A stretch of 42,897 nt of DNA, from contig JAISTQ010000011.1 in assembly GCA_031272505.1 (NCBI GenBank), positions 1 through 42,897 on the forward strand, in the 5' to 3' direction. The notes beneath the pieces were generated by a model, which saw only the letters and a list, made by a program, of their open reading frames with translations, made no database searches and was not told where the DNA came from. The translations under genes and the position numbers were made by a program. Origin of the DNA: Propionibacteriaceae bacterium (GTDB lineage Bacteria; Actinomycetota; Actinomycetes; Propionibacteriales; Propionibacteriaceae). Shown here piece by piece: positions 28,653 to 38,167 of this stretch (the stretch's first letter is position 1; every line of letters starts with the position of its first letter).

Positions 28653-30330
28653 TCCTTACGTGGGGCGGATCATCGACGACCGCTACCAGGTGATCGAGCG
28701 GATCGCCGCCGGCGGCATGGCCACCGTCTACCGGGCGCGGGCGCTGCGGCTGGATCGGGATGTGGCCTTGAAGGTGATGCACGGGCATCTGGCTGTGGAC
28801 GCCGATTTCGTGAAGCGCTTCGAATCGGAGGCCCGGCAGGCCGCCCGGCTGAACCACACCAACATCGTGCAGGTCTTCGACCAGGGGGTGGATTCCCAGG
28901 GCGTCTACCTGGTGATGGAGTTGGTGGACGGCCAATCGCTGCGCGAGGTGCTGCACGAGCACGGCCCGGCCTCGCTGGGGCAGGCGCTGGGCATCGTCAC
29001 CCAGGTGTTGGAGGCGCTCAGCGTCGCCCACGCCCAGGGCATCGTGCACCGGGACATCAAGCCCGAGAACATCATGATCGCGCATGGGGCGGTGAAGGTG
29101 ACCGACTTCGGCATCGCGCGGGCGATGACGGATTCGCGGATCACCAAGAGCGGTGAGGCGATCGGCACGGTGGGATACATGGCCCCCGAGCTGATCATGA
29201 CCGGCACCATCAGCCCGGCGCTGGACGTCTACGCGGTGGGCGTGATGCTCTTCGAGTTGCTCTGCGGCCGCTTCCCGTTCACCGGGGAGAACGCGGTGCA
29301 GGTGGCCCTGCAGCAGACCTCCGCGCCCTTCCCGCAACTGCGCGACTCGATTCCCTGGATGCCCCCGGAGGTGGACCAACTGATCGCGGGGATGACGAAC
29401 CCGAACCCGGCGCTGCGCTACCCGACGGCGGCGCAGGCGTTGCAGGCGCTGCATTCGGTGGCCGCCCTGCTCTCCCCGCAGTTGCTGGCCCAAAAGGCCC
29501 CGCGCGCCCCGGAGTACGCCCCGGTGACCAACGCGCTGCAGCCCAAACCAGGGCCGGGGATCGTCACCCAGGCGCGGGAGCAGCGCGCGCTGAGTTCCCA
29601 GTTGGCGCGAGTGTTCTCCGTGGTCGGCGCCTTCGCGGTGGCGGTGGTGGTTTTCTTCGCCGTGATACTCCCGAACCTAAACCCCGGGACGGGCACGCCC
29701 TCCCAGGGCACCACCACCTGGATCACGCCGCCCAGCGAGGCCAGCGAGTCGCCCACGGCCGCGCCCAGCGACACCGCCGAACCCACCGTCAACAGCGATG
29801 ACCCCGGCACCGACGTCACCGACACCACTGAACCGATAGACACCACCGAGCCAATCGACACCACCGAGCCCACCACAGCCGGTTCCGATCCGCAAAAGAT
29901 CGACGACAACCCCTTCGGCATCGACGCGGACGCCTATTTCTATGAGGGCACCACGCTGGTGGTGAAAGACACCAGCCCGTCCTTGAAGATCACCAACGAC
30001 AAGCAACTGCCCGAAAAGGTGCTGTTCGAGGGAGGCATCCCGCATCTCGACCTCTCCGAGTACGTCTTCGAAAAAGACACCAAGATCACCATGTCCAACA
30101 GCAACAACGCCGGGCAGCCGATGATCTACGTGCCGCCGGGCATGAACGTCACCGTGAAGTGGACGGACGCCTCGGTCTCCCTCAACGACGGGCTGGACAA
30201 CGGCAAGCGCGCCCCGATCACCGAGACCAGCGGCAGCCGCAAAATCACCCCGGTGAAGGATGGGCCCCGGCTCACCATCGTGCTGAAAAATTGCACCGGC
30301 ATCATACACGTCGGGACATTCCCGCCATAG
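28642..30330 (+). CDS. Membrane Ser/Thr protein kinase with non-PASTA extracellular domain (second of pair)
   Basis: A paralogous Hanks-type kinase of 562 residues. ATG at 28642 has GGGAG at 28629-28633 and lies inside the end of the first kinase gene. The kinase domain has GGMATVYRARAL, Lys44 (VALKVM), HRDIKPENIM with Asp138, DFGIARAM and GTVGYMAPE, all active-site residues present. The Thr/Ser residues of the activation segment (TDSRITKSGEAIGT) are candidates for autophosphorylation. One membrane helix lies at about 324-346. An acidic linker with DTTEPI repeats follows. The outer domain (about 425-562) aligns with that of its neighbour (MIYVPPGMNVTVKWTDASV, GSRKI, DGPRLTIVL). The pair probably arose by duplication and may form a heteromeric sensor, which is inference. 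Confidence 0.9.
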   Translation: MVSDPYVGRIIDDRYQVIERIAAGGMATVYRARALRLDRDVALKVMHGHLAVDADFVKRFESEARQAARLNHTNIVQVFDQGVDSQGVYLVMELVDGQSLREVLHEHGPASLGQALGIVTQVLEALSVAHAQGIVHRDIKPENIMIAHGAVKVTDFGIARAMTDSRITKSGEAIGTVGYMAPELIMTGTISPALDVYAVGVMLFELLCGRFPFTGENAVQVALQQTSAPFPQLRDSIPWMPPEVDQLIAGMTNPNPALRYPTAAQALQALHSVAALLSPQLLAQKAPRAPEYAPVTNALQPKPGPGIVTQAREQRALSSQLARVFSVVGAFAVAVVVFFAVILPNLNPGTGTPSQGTTTWITPPSEASESPTAAPSDTAEPTVNSDDPGTDVTDTTEPIDTTEPIDTTEPTTAGSDPQKIDDNPFGIDADAYFYEGTTLVVKDTSPSLKITNDKQLPEKVLFEGGIPHLDLSEYVFEKDTKITMSNSNNAGQPMIYVPPGMNVTVKWTDASVSLNDGLDNGKRAPITETSGSRKITPVKDGPRLTIVLKNCTGIIHVGTFPP

Positions 30331-30344
30331 CCCCGAAGATTTGG

Positions 30345-30350
30345 TAGAGT
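30345..30350 (+). promoter_or_regulatory. -10 element of the pyrimidine operon
   Basis: TAGAGT ends 9 nt before the carA ATG and lies 14 nt after the kinase stop. It suggests separate, leaderless transcription of carA-carB-pyrD-pyrF. There is no room for a PyrR-type attenuator. Confidence 0.55.
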
Positions 30351-30359
30351 CAGCAGGAC

Positions 30360-31508
30360 ATGGCAAACTTCTTCGATACTGCAAGAGTGCCTGCGCTATT
30401 GGTTTTAGAAGACGGGACGGCCTTCGAGGGCGTCTCGTTCGGGGCCACCGGGGAGGCTTTCGGGGAGGCAGTTTTCGCCACCGGCATGACGGGCTACCAG
30501 GAGACGCTCACCGATCCCAGCTACCGGCGTCAGGTCGTAATCCAAACCGCACCGCATATCGGCAACACCGGCTGGAATGACGAGGACAACGAGTCCCGCC
30601 AGATCTGGGTGGCCGGCTACGTGGTGCGCGATCTCAGCCGGGTGCGCTCGAACTGGCGCTCAAACCGCTCCCTGGACGCCGAGCTGAAGGCCCAGGGCGT
30701 GGTGGGCATCTGCGAGTTGGACACCCGGGCGTTGACCCGCCACCTGCGCGAGCGCGGCGCGATGCGGGTGGGCATCTCCACCGAGACGCTCGATGTGGAC
30801 GTGCTGCTGCACCAGGTGCTGGAGCAGCCGCCGATGGCCGGCTCGAATCTGGTCGCCGAGGTGACGATCGACACCCCCGACGTGGTGCCCGCCCAAGGCG
30901 AAGCCCGCTTCAAGGTGGCGGCGCTGGATCTGGGCATCAAGGATATGAGCCCGACGCGGATGAGCGAGCGCGGCATGGAGGTACACGTGCTGCCCGCCGA
31001 CGTCAGCATTGCCGACGTCAAGGCCCTCGCCCCCGATGGCGTCTTCTTCTCCAACGGGCCGGGCGATCCGGCCACCGCCGACGCCGAGGTGGAGCTGCTG
31101 CAGCAGGTGTTGGACGCCGGCATCCCCTTCTTCGGCATCTGTTTTGGCAACCAGCTCTTCGGCCGGGCGCTCGGATTCGGCACCTACAAGCTCAAATACG
31201 GCCATCGCGGCATCAACCAGCCCGTGATGGACTTGACCACCGGCAAGGTGGAGATCACCGCGCAGAACCATGGCTTCGCCGTCGACGCGCCGCTGGGCCA
31301 GCCGGTCGAGACCAAGTGGGGGACGGCCACCGTCTCGCACATCTGCCTCAACGACGACGTGGTCGAGGGCTTGGAGCTGCGCGACGCGAACGGCAAGCTG
31401 CGCGGCTTCTCGGTGCAGTACCACCCGGAGGCCTCCGCCGGGCCGCACGATTCGGCTTACCTGTTCGACCGGTTCGCCGCGATGATGGGTGGTGCCGATG
31501 CCGCGTAG
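30360..31508 (+). CDS. carA: Carbamoyl-phosphate synthase small subunit
   Basis: The glutaminase subunit, 382 residues, releases ammonia from glutamine and channels it to CarB for pyrimidine and arginine synthesis. The N-terminal domain has [16 protein letters not shown]. The class I amidotransferase domain has SNGPGDPA, the nucleophile Cys261 in GICFGNQ, and His355/Glu357 in [11 protein letters not shown]. The Asn in place of the more common His in GICFGNQ is, to my knowledge, normal in actinobacterial CarA. It overlaps carB by 11 nt. Confidence 0.97.
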   Translation: MANFFDTARVPALLVLEDGTAFEGVSFGATGEAFGEAVFATGMTGYQETLTDPSYRRQVVIQTAPHIGNTGWNDEDNESRQIWVAGYVVRDLSRVRSNWRSNRSLDAELKAQGVVGICELDTRALTRHLRERGAMRVGISTETLDVDVLLHQVLEQPPMAGSNLVAEVTIDTPDVVPAQGEARFKVAALDLGIKDMSPTRMSERGMEVHVLPADVSIADVKALAPDGVFFSNGPGDPATADAEVELLQQVLDAGIPFFGICFGNQLFGRALGFGTYKLKYGHRGINQPVMDLTTGKVEITAQNHGFAVDAPLGQPVETKWGTATVSHICLNDDVVEGLELRDANGKLRGFSVQYHPEASAGPHDSAYLFDRFAAMMGGADAA

Positions 31509-34500
31509 GACAGACATTGAATCAATCCTGGTGATCGGGTCGGGGCCGATTGTGATCGGCCAGGCCTGCGAGTTCGACTATTCGGGCACCCAGGCCTGCC
31601 GGGTGCTGCGCGAAGAGGGCTTCCGCGTCATCCTGTTGAACTCGAATCCGGCCACGATTATGACCGATCCGGAGTTCGCCGACGCCACCTACATCGAGCC
31701 GATCACGCCCGAATACCTGGCCAAGGTGATCGAAAAAGAGCGTCCGGACGCGATGCTGGCCACCTTGGGCGGCCAGACGGCCCTGAACGCCGCCGTCGCC
31801 CTCTATGAGGACGGCACCCTGGCCAAATACGGGGTGGAGCTGATCGGCGCCTCGATAGATGCCATCAACGCCGGTGAGAACCGGGAGCGCTTCAAGGAGA
31901 TCATCGAGGGCCTGGACGTCGCCTCCATCAAACCCGAGGTGGCCCGCTCGTTGATCTGCCATTCGCTCGACGAGGTTTTCGCGGCGGCGGAGCAGCTCAG
32001 CTACCCGGTGGTGGTGCGCCCGTCGTTCACCATGGGCGGCATGGGTTCGGGCTTGGCCCACGATCATGACGAACTGGCGGACATCGCGGGCACCGGCCTG
32101 TCGGCCTCCCCGGTGCACGAGGTGCTGATCGAGGAATCGGTGCTCGGCTGGAAGGAATTCGAGCTGGAGGTGATGCGGGACCGCAAGGACAACGTGGTGA
32201 TCGTCTGCTCCATCGAGAACTTCGATCCGATGGGCGTGCACACCGGCGATTCGATCACCGTCGCCCCCGCGATGACGCTCACCGACGTCGAATACCAGGC
32301 GATGCGGGACGTGGGGATCGCCGCGATCCGGGCGGTCGGGGTGGACACCGGCGGCTGCAACATCCAGTTCGCCATCCATCCGGACAATGGCCGGATGATC
32401 GTGATCGAGATGAATCCGCGCGTCTCCCGCTCCTCGGCGCTCGCCTCCAAGGCCACCGGCTTCCCGATCGCGAAGATCGCCGCCAAGGTCGCCGTCGGCT
32501 ACACCCTGGACGAGATCCCGAACGACATCACCGCCGAGACGCCCGCGTCCTTTGAGCCGACGTTGGATTACGTGGTCGTCAAGGCGCCGCGTTTCGCGTT
32601 TGAGAAATTCCCCACCGCGGACACCACGCTCACCACCCACATGAAATCGGTGGGCGAGGCGATGGCCATCGGACGGAACTTCGCCGAGGCGCTGGGCAAG
32701 GCGCTGCGCTCTTTGGAGGACGGCAAGAGCCCCTTGGACTTCACCGCCGAGCTGGACGGCACGTTGGACGACTATTTGACGTCTATGGCCCGCCCGCACG
32801 ATGGCCGGCTGCACGACATCCTGGCGGCGCTGCGCTTGGGCGGCACCAGCGAGCAGATCTTCGCAGCCACCCAGATCGATCCGTGGTTCATCGACCAGTT
32901 GCGGCTGATCCTGGACGTCGCCGAATGGGCGAAGGCGCATGGGCCGAGCGAGCCGGTGCTGCGGCAGGCGAAACGCTACGGCCTCTCCGACGCCCAGTTG
33001 GCCCAGCTTTGGGACACCACCGAGCAGGCCGTCCGCGAGCTGCGCTGGGAGCTGGGGGTCCGTCCCGTCTACAAGACGGTGGACACCTGCGCCGCCGAGT
33101 TCGCCGCCCGCACCCCCTACCACTATTCCGCCTACGACGCGGAGACGGAGGTGGAGCCGCGCACCAAGCCCGCGGTGTTGATCCTGGGCTCCGGCCCGAA
33201 CCGGATCGGCCAGGGCATCGAGTTCGATTACTCCTGCGTCCACGCCGCGATGACGCTCAAGGAAGCCGGCTACGAGACGGTGATGATCAACTGCAACCCG
33301 GAGACGGTCTCCACCGACTACGACACCTCTGACCGCCTCTATTTCGAGCCGCTCACCTTGGAGGACGTGCTGGAGATCGTCCACGTGGAGCAGCAGGCCG
33401 GGCCGGTCGCCGGGGTGATCGTGCAGCTGGGCGGGCAGACCCCGCTGAAGCTGGCCCAGGCGCTGAAGGACAACGGGGTGCCGATTGTGGGCACCCAGCC
33501 CGAGGCGATCAATCTGGCGGAGGAACGCGGCGCGTTCGGCAAGGTGCTCGCCGAAGCCGACCTGATCGCCCCGCAATACGGGATGGCGGTGTCCGCTCCC
33601 GACGCGGTGCGCATCGCCCAGGAGATCGGCTATCCGGTGCTGGTGCGTCCCTCCTATGTGCTCGGCGGGCGCGGCATGGAAATCGTCTATGACGACGAAT
33701 CGCTGACGGGCTACATCGAACGGGCCACCTTGATCACCCCCGATCAGCCGGTGCTGGTGGACCGCTTCCTGGACGAGGCGATTGAGATTGACGTCGACGC
33801 CCTCTATGACGGCGCAGAGCTATATCTGGGCGGGGTGATGGAGCACATCGAGGAGGCGGGCATCCATTCGGGCGATTCCGCCTGCGCGCTGCCGCCGATT
33901 TCGCTCGGCAACGAGGTGGTGGAGTCGATCCGGGACGCGATGGGCAAGATCGCCGCCGGGGTGGGGGTGCGCGGCCTGTTGAACGTCCAATTCGCGCTTG
34001 CCGCTGACACCCTCTACGTGTTGGAGGCCAACCCGCGCGCCTCGCGGACGGTTCCCTTCGTCTCCAAAGCCACCAGCACCCAGTTGGCCAAGGCGGCCGC
34101 TCGGATTTCGCTGGGGGAGTCCATCGCGCAGTTGCGCGCCAACGGGATGCTGCGCCAGGTGGGGGACGGGGCGAAGATCCTGCGCCACGCGCCGATGGCC
34201 GTCAAAGAGGCCGTGATGCCGTTCAACCGCTTCCGCACCCGGGACGGCTCCTGGGTAGATTCGCTGCTCGGCCCGGAGATGAAGTCCACCGGCGAGGTGA
34301 TGGGGCTGTCGTCCACCTTCGGCGTCTCCTACGCGAAGAGCCAGCAGGCCTCGTATGGGCACATGCCCACCAAGGGCACGGTGTTCGTCTCCATCTCGAA
34401 TCGGGACAAGCGCCACGCCGTCTTCCCGATCAAGGTCTTGTCCGATCTGGGGCTGGACATTCTGGCCACCGAAGGCACCGCGCAGGTGCTGCGGCGGCAC

Positions 34501-34827
34501 GGGGTGGATGTCCACACCATCCGCAAGTCCTTCCAGGGCCGCGGCCCGAACGGGGAGCCCACCATCGTCGACGCCCTGCTGGCCGGGGAGGTGGCGCTGG
34601 TGGTGAACACCCCGCAAGGCCACTCGCAGGACGGCTCGCCCCGGCGCGACGGCTGGCAGATCCGCTCCACCGCGATCCTGGCGGACGTGCCGATCATCAC
34701 CAACATCCAAGGCTTGGCCGCCTGTGTGGAGGGCATTGACGCCCTGAAGCGCGAGCAGGTCGGGGTGCGCTCGCTGCAAGAGTGGAACCAAGCCGTCGAA
34801 GCCGAGTTGGCCAGCGATGGCGATTAG
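31498..34827 (+). CDS. carB: Carbamoyl-phosphate synthase large subunit
   Basis: The synthetase subunit, 1109 residues, makes carbamoyl phosphate from bicarbonate, ammonia and two ATP. ATG at 31498 gives [20 protein letters not shown], the usual actinobacterial start; an upstream in-frame GTG would only add three residues. Two ATP-grasp halves are visible: [13 protein letters not shown] near the N terminus and, from about residue 562, [18 protein letters not shown]. The C-terminal MGS-like regulatory domain starts at about 963 ([16 protein letters not shown]) and ends after VVNTPQG. It overlaps carA and pyrD by 11 nt each. Confidence 0.97.
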   Translation: MPRRTDIESILVIGSGPIVIGQACEFDYSGTQACRVLREEGFRVILLNSNPATIMTDPEFADATYIEPITPEYLAKVIEKERPDAMLATLGGQTALNAAVALYEDGTLAKYGVELIGASIDAINAGENRERFKEIIEGLDVASIKPEVARSLICHSLDEVFAAAEQLSYPVVVRPSFTMGGMGSGLAHDHDELADIAGTGLSASPVHEVLIEESVLGWKEFELEVMRDRKDNVVIVCSIENFDPMGVHTGDSITVAPAMTLTDVEYQAMRDVGIAAIRAVGVDTGGCNIQFAIHPDNGRMIVIEMNPRVSRSSALASKATGFPIAKIAAKVAVGYTLDEIPNDITAETPASFEPTLDYVVVKAPRFAFEKFPTADTTLTTHMKSVGEAMAIGRNFAEALGKALRSLEDGKSPLDFTAELDGTLDDYLTSMARPHDGRLHDILAALRLGGTSEQIFAATQIDPWFIDQLRLILDVAEWAKAHGPSEPVLRQAKRYGLSDAQLAQLWDTTEQAVRELRWELGVRPVYKTVDTCAAEFAARTPYHYSAYDAETEVEPRTKPAVLILGSGPNRIGQGIEFDYSCVHAAMTLKEAGYETVMINCNPETVSTDYDTSDRLYFEPLTLEDVLEIVHVEQQAGPVAGVIVQLGGQTPLKLAQALKDNGVPIVGTQPEAINLAEERGAFGKVLAEADLIAPQYGMAVSAPDAVRIAQEIGYPVLVRPSYVLGGRGMEIVYDDESLTGYIERATLITPDQPVLVDRFLDEAIEIDVDALYDGAELYLGGVMEHIEEAGIHSGDSACALPPISLGNEVVESIRDAMGKIAAGVGVRGLLNVQFALAADTLYVLEANPRASRTVPFVSKATSTQLAKAAARISLGESIAQLRANGMLRQVGDGAKILRHAPMAVKEAVMPFNRFRTRDGSWVDSLLGPEMKSTGEVMGLSSTFGVSYAKSQQASYGHMPTKGTVFVSISNRDKRHAVFPIKVLSDLGLDILATEGTAQVLRRHGVDVHTIRKSFQGRGPNGEPTIVDALLAGEVALVVNTPQGHSQDGSPRRDGWQIRSTAILADVPIITNIQGLAACVEGIDALKREQVGVRSLQEWNQAVEAELASDGD

Positions 34828-35890
34828 GACCAAGATCGTCTCCGGCGGCTACACCCGGCTGTTGCGCCCGCTGCTGTTTCGGGCGGCTCACGGCGATCCA
34901 GAGGTGATCCACACCCGGATGATCAAGGCGCTCGGCGGGCCGGGCTCCTGGTGGCCCACCCGCGCGCTGCTGCGGCTGCTGATTCCGCAACGCGGCAAGC
35001 CCACCACGGTGGCGGGTATCGATTTCCCCTCCCGGATCGGCTTGGCCGCCGGCATGGACAAGGACGGGCTGGCGGTGAAGGCTTGGGCGGCGCTCGGCTT
35101 CGGCTTCGCCGAGTTGGGCACGGTGACGGCGCAGGCGCAACCGGGCAACGAGAAGCCCCGGGTCTTCCGGCTGGTTTCCGCGAGCGCGTTGATCAACCGG
35201 ATGGGCTTCAACAATGACGGGGCGCCGGCGTTGGCGGCGCGGTTGGCCAAGCGCGGCGTCTATCGTGGCAACGGCAAGGCCGGGCTGCCGGTGGGCATCT
35301 CCATCGGGAAGACGAAGGTGGTGCCGCTGGCGGAAGCCATTCCGGACTATCTGGCCAGCCTGGAGGCGGTGCTGCCGCACGCCGACTATGTGGCCATCAA
35401 CGTCTCCAGCCCGAACACCCCGAACCTGCGCGAGCTGCAGGGGGAGGGGCTGCGCGATTTGGTGCAGGCGCTGATCGCGCGGGCGGCGCAGGCGGACGTC
35501 AACCCCACTCCGCTGTTCATCAAGATCGCCCCGGATCTGTCTTGGGCGGAGATCGACGCCATCCTCGCGGTGGCCGAGGAGCTGGGGGCCGCCGGGATCA
35601 TCGCCACCAACACCACCGTCAGCCGCGACCGGCTGCATCCGGCGCACGAGAGCCACGATTACGGCCCCGGTGGGCTTTCGGGCCGTCCGCTCACCCGCCG
35701 CGCCCGCGAGGTGGCCGGGTATGTGACCGCGAAGACGTCGCTGCCGGTGATCGGCTCCGGCGGCATCATGAACACCGACGACGCCCAGGCGATGTTTGAC
35801 GTGGGGGCGGCGCTGATCCAGCTCTACACCGGGTTCATCTATTCCGGGCCGGGGCTGGCGTTGCGCATCAACGCCATCGAGAAAGGATGA
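34817..35890 (+). CDS. pyrD: Dihydroorotate dehydrogenase (quinone), class 2
   Basis: A class 2 DHODH of 357 residues, oxidises dihydroorotate to orotate with FMN and passes electrons to membrane quinone. The N-terminal helical membrane-binding extension ([18 protein letters not shown]) identifies class 2. FMN and substrate motifs are [40 protein letters not shown] with the catalytic Ser region, TNTTVSRD and [12 protein letters not shown]. The start overlaps carB by 11 nt. The stop region overlaps or touches pyrF. Confidence 0.96.
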   Translation: MAIRTKIVSGGYTRLLRPLLFRAAHGDPEVIHTRMIKALGGPGSWWPTRALLRLLIPQRGKPTTVAGIDFPSRIGLAAGMDKDGLAVKAWAALGFGFAELGTVTAQAQPGNEKPRVFRLVSASALINRMGFNNDGAPALAARLAKRGVYRGNGKAGLPVGISIGKTKVVPLAEAIPDYLASLEAVLPHADYVAINVSSPNTPNLRELQGEGLRDLVQALIARAAQADVNPTPLFIKIAPDLSWAEIDAILAVAEELGAAGIIATNTTVSRDRLHPAHESHDYGPGGLSGRPLTRRAREVAGYVTAKTSLPVIGSGGIMNTDDAQAMFDVGAALIQLYTGFIYSGPGLALRINAIEKG

Positions 35891-35892
35891 GC

Positions 35893-36708
35893 ATGGGCTA
35901 TTTCGAGCGTCTGCGGGGGCTGCAAGCCAGCCGGGAGAACATCTGCGTCGGCATTGATCCGCATCCGGCCCTGCTGGCCGCCTGGGGGCTGCCGGACGAC
36001 GCCGCCGGCTTGGAGCGGTTCAGCCGCACGGTGGTGGCCGCGCTGGGGGAGCAAGTGGCCGCCGTCAAGCCGCAGTCGGCCTTCTTCGAGCAGTACGGGG
36101 CGGCGGGCATAGCGGTGTTGGAGCAGGTGCTGGCCGACATCAAGGCCGCCGGGGCGGTGGCCATCCTGGACGCCAAACGCGGCGACATCGGCTCCACCAT
36201 GAGCGCCTACGCCCGCGCCTATCTGGCCGACGGTTCGCCCTTGGCGGCGGACGCCGTCACCCTCTCGCCGTTCCTGGGTCCGGAGTCGTTGCGCCCGGCG
36301 GTGGAGCTGGCCGCGCAGACGGGTAGGGGAGTGTACTTGCTGGCCCGCACGTCGAACCCGGAAGGGGCCGCGTTGCAGCTCGCCCGACACGCCAACGGAG
36401 TCTCCGTTGCTCAAAATGTGGTCAACTTCGCGAACGAATGTAACCAAACCGGGCAAGAAAGTTTTACCGGATTGGTGGTGGGTGGCACCCTCACCACCCT
36501 CGACATCGACCTCTCCGGCTTCACCGGATCACTGCTCGTCCCCGGCATCGGAGCCCAAGGAGGCTCCATTTCGGCTCTGAGTAGGCTTTTTGGTCAGACA
36601 TTTAGCCAAGTTTTGCCGATGGCGGGCCGCGCGATTCTGGCCGCCGGGCCGCGCGAAGCCGATCTCGTCAGCGCGCTCGAAAATCTACTGAAAGACAACG
36701 AACACTAG
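35893..36708 (+). CDS. pyrF: Orotidine-5'-phosphate decarboxylase
   Basis: OMP decarboxylase, about 271 residues, last step of UMP synthesis. It is the longer subfamily found in mycobacteria, with the signature ILDAKRGDIGSTMSAYARAY holding the catalytic Lys-Asp pairs. NICVGIDPHPALL, SAFFEQYG, LLARTSNPEG and VPGIGAQGG are typical. Two starts are possible: ATG 35887 overlaps the pyrD stop (ATGA), and ATG 35893 lies 6 nt after GAAAGG. The second is preferred on spacing. It is the last of the four pyrimidine genes. Confidence 0.95.
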   Translation: MGYFERLRGLQASRENICVGIDPHPALLAAWGLPDDAAGLERFSRTVVAALGEQVAAVKPQSAFFEQYGAAGIAVLEQVLADIKAAGAVAILDAKRGDIGSTMSAYARAYLADGSPLAADAVTLSPFLGPESLRPAVELAAQTGRGVYLLARTSNPEGAALQLARHANGVSVAQNVVNFANECNQTGQESFTGLVVGGTLTTLDIDLSGFTGSLLVPGIGAQGGSISALSRLFGQTFSQVLPMAGRAILAAGPREADLVSALENLLKDNEH

Positions 36709-36712
36709 CAAC

Positions 36713-36733
36713 GTCTTCGCTTTCGTCAGCCCG
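36713..36733 (-). repeat. Possible relic of dispersed repeat right end
   Basis: GTCTTCGCTTTCGTCAGCCC after the pyrF stop resembles the reverse right end of the dispersed repeat (GTCTTCGCTTCGCTCAGGCA at 26387). Only about 20 nt match, so this is tentative. Confidence 0.35.
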
Positions 36734-36741
36734 GTGCCCGT

Positions 36742-36756
36742 ATTTTGGTACAAAAT
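36742..36756. promoter_or_regulatory. AT-rich palindrome upstream of mihF, possible operator
   Basis: ATTTTG-GTA-CAAAAT is a perfect 6-nt inverted repeat in an AT-rich stretch that contrasts with the GC-rich surroundings. It lies about 40 nt before the candidate -10 box and about 105 nt before the mihF start, suited to binding a dimeric regulator. Confidence 0.4.
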
Positions 36757-36796
36757 CGTGCAATTTCGGTTGAAAAACGTGATACTTTGTCGCAAA

Positions 36797-36802
36797 TAGG
36801 AT
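36797..36802 (+). promoter_or_regulatory. Putative mihF -10 element
   Basis: TAGGAT, identical to the -10 box of the str operon. TTGAAA at 36770-36775 is 21 nt away, too far for a usual -35. It predicts a leader of about 50 nt. Confidence 0.4.
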
Positions 36803-36860
36803 AAGTTGTTTCTAGGTTCCAGTTCTGGAGCCGACAAAGCGGAAAAGATGAGGGACAGCA

Positions 36861-37178
36861 GTGAACATTCCACGTCTCACAGATGAACAGCTCAAGCAGG
36901 CCAGAGCTGCGGCCACCGCCGCCCGCGCGAAGCGGGCTGCCTTCAAGGCGCAGATCGGCAATCGCGAAATCACCTTCTGCGACGCGCTCGACCTGGCCAC
37001 CCAGGACGATGTCCTGGCCCATATCAAAGTATGTACCCTGCTGAAATCCATGCCGCGCATTGGCGACAAGCGCGCCTCGCTCACGGTGGAGCGGCTCGGC
37101 ATCTCGCCGAACCGGCGCATCCGCGGCCTGGGCAAGCACCAGATTGACGCCCTCAAGCAGGAGTTCGCCACCAAGTAA
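36861..37178 (+). CDS. mihF: Actinobacterial integration host factor mIHF
   Basis: A nucleoid-associated DNA-binding protein of 105 residues, specific to actinobacteria and unrelated to the IHF of proteobacteria. It starts with GTG (MNIPRLTDEQLKQARAAA), with GAGGGA as ribosome binding site. A long N-terminal helix is followed by the helix-two-turn-helix region with LLKSMPRIGDKRASLTVERL and GISPNRRIRGLGKHQ. It sits directly before gmk, its conserved neighbour. It binds DNA with little sequence specificity and affects nucleoid structure and phage integration in mycobacteria. Confidence 0.95.
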   Translation: MNIPRLTDEQLKQARAAATAARAKRAAFKAQIGNREITFCDALDLATQDDVLAHIKVCTLLKSMPRIGDKRASLTVERLGISPNRRIRGLGKHQIDALKQEFATK

Positions 37179-37199
37179 CCATTCGCGGACCAGACTCGC

Positions 37200-37205
37200 T
37201 ATGCT
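37200..37205 (+). promoter_or_regulatory. -10 element of gmk, leaderless type
   Basis: TATGCT ends 6 nt before the gmk ATG at 37212. It gives transcription starting at the start codon, and no ribosome binding site is present. Confidence 0.55.
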
Positions 37206-37211
37206 TTGCCC

Positions 37212-37772
37212 ATGAGCGTGGGTTTGGGCGATGTCACGGTGATCTCCGGGCCGACCGCGGTCGGCAAGGGCACGCTGGTGCGAGAGCTCACCAAGCGACA
37301 TCCGCAAGTCTGGGTCTCCATCTCCGCCACCACCCGCAAACCCCGGGTCGGCGAGGTGGACGGGACGCACTACCACTTCATCACCGATGCTGAATTTGAC
37401 GAATTGCTGGCCACCAACGGCTTCCTGGAGTGGGCCACCGTACACGGGGCCGCCCGCTACGGGACGCTCAAGGCTCCGGTGTTGCAGGCGGTCGCCGCAG
37501 GCAAACACGTGGTGTTGGAGATCGATCTGCAGGGAGCCCGGCAGATTCGCGAGCAGCTACCAGGAGCTCGCTTCATCTTCGTGGTTCCACCGGATTTCGG
37601 CACCCTGCGGCAGCGCTTGGCGGGCCGGGGTACGGAGACGGCAGCCGAAATGGAACGCCGATTGGCCACCGCGAAGGCCGAATTGGCCGCCCAGAGCGAG
37701 TTTGACCGCGTGTTGGTCAACGATGACCTGGGCAGAGCGGTGGATGAGTTGGTAGACTTGATTGGCTTATAG
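37212..37772 (+). CDS. gmk: Guanylate kinase
   Basis: Guanylate kinase, 186 residues, phosphorylates GMP to GDP. ATG at 37212 ([20 protein letters not shown]) is preferred over an in-frame TTG at 37206, which lies too close to the -10 box. The P-loop GPTAVGKGT spans 13-21. GMP-binding residues appear in [21 protein letters not shown] and [17 protein letters not shown] order (VHGAARYGT here). [13 protein letters not shown] is conserved. The next gene is rpoZ, a common pairing. Confidence 0.97.
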   Translation: MSVGLGDVTVISGPTAVGKGTLVRELTKRHPQVWVSISATTRKPRVGEVDGTHYHFITDAEFDELLATNGFLEWATVHGAARYGTLKAPVLQAVAAGKHVVLEIDLQGARQIREQLPGARFIFVVPPDFGTLRQRLAGRGTETAAEMERRLATAKAELAAQSEFDRVLVNDDLGRAVDELVDLIGL

Positions 37773-37792
37773 GCACGAGTAAAAGGAAGATT

Positions 37793-38158
37793 TTGAGCAC
37801 ACAGATTCCCGAGGGTATCACCAATCCACCCATTGACGAGCTGCTGGACAGCGTCGATTCGAAGTACCGGCTGGTGCTGTTCGCCGCGAAGCGCGCCCGG
37901 CAGATCAACGCCTACTACTCCCAGCTCGGCGAAGGGCTGTTGGAGAATGTCGGCCCGCTCATCGACGTCGACCACAACGAGAAGCCGCTTTCCATCGCGC
38001 TGCGCGAGATCGACGCCGGGGTGCTGCAGTACAACGAGGTCGATCCGGAAGCCGAAGCCGCCGCCCGCGCCGCCGCCGAAGCTGCCCCGTCCATTCCTTT
38101 GGAGTTGGCCCCCTTCGACGATTTCACCGACGACCCCTTCGCGGACACCGAGTTATAG
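37793..38158 (+). CDS. rpoZ: RNA polymerase omega subunit
   Basis: The omega subunit, 121 residues, helps assemble RNA polymerase by holding beta-prime. The start is TTG at 37793 with AAAAGGAAG upstream, giving [18 protein letters not shown]. The core [20 protein letters not shown] is diagnostic. An insertion with [20 protein letters not shown] before [12 protein letters not shown] is normal in actinobacteria. The C-terminal 45 residues are Ala/Glu then Asp/Phe-rich and acidic. Confidence 0.95.
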   Translation: MSTQIPEGITNPPIDELLDSVDSKYRLVLFAAKRARQINAYYSQLGEGLLENVGPLIDVDHNEKPLSIALREIDAGVLQYNEVDPEAEAAARAAAEAAPSIPLELAPFDDFTDDPFADTEL

Positions 38159-38167
38159 GCGGTTATC

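Noticed and set aside
26682..30330. PASTA-type PknB identity for the kinases
   Set aside because: The outer regions lack PASTA repeats, and the genes are not near pbpA/rodA/pknA. So the pknB symbol was not used.
31140..31160. CarA active-site change (GICFGNQ rather than GICLGHQ)
   Set aside because: From memory this variant is normal in actinobacterial CarA, and the Cys-His-Glu triad is intact.
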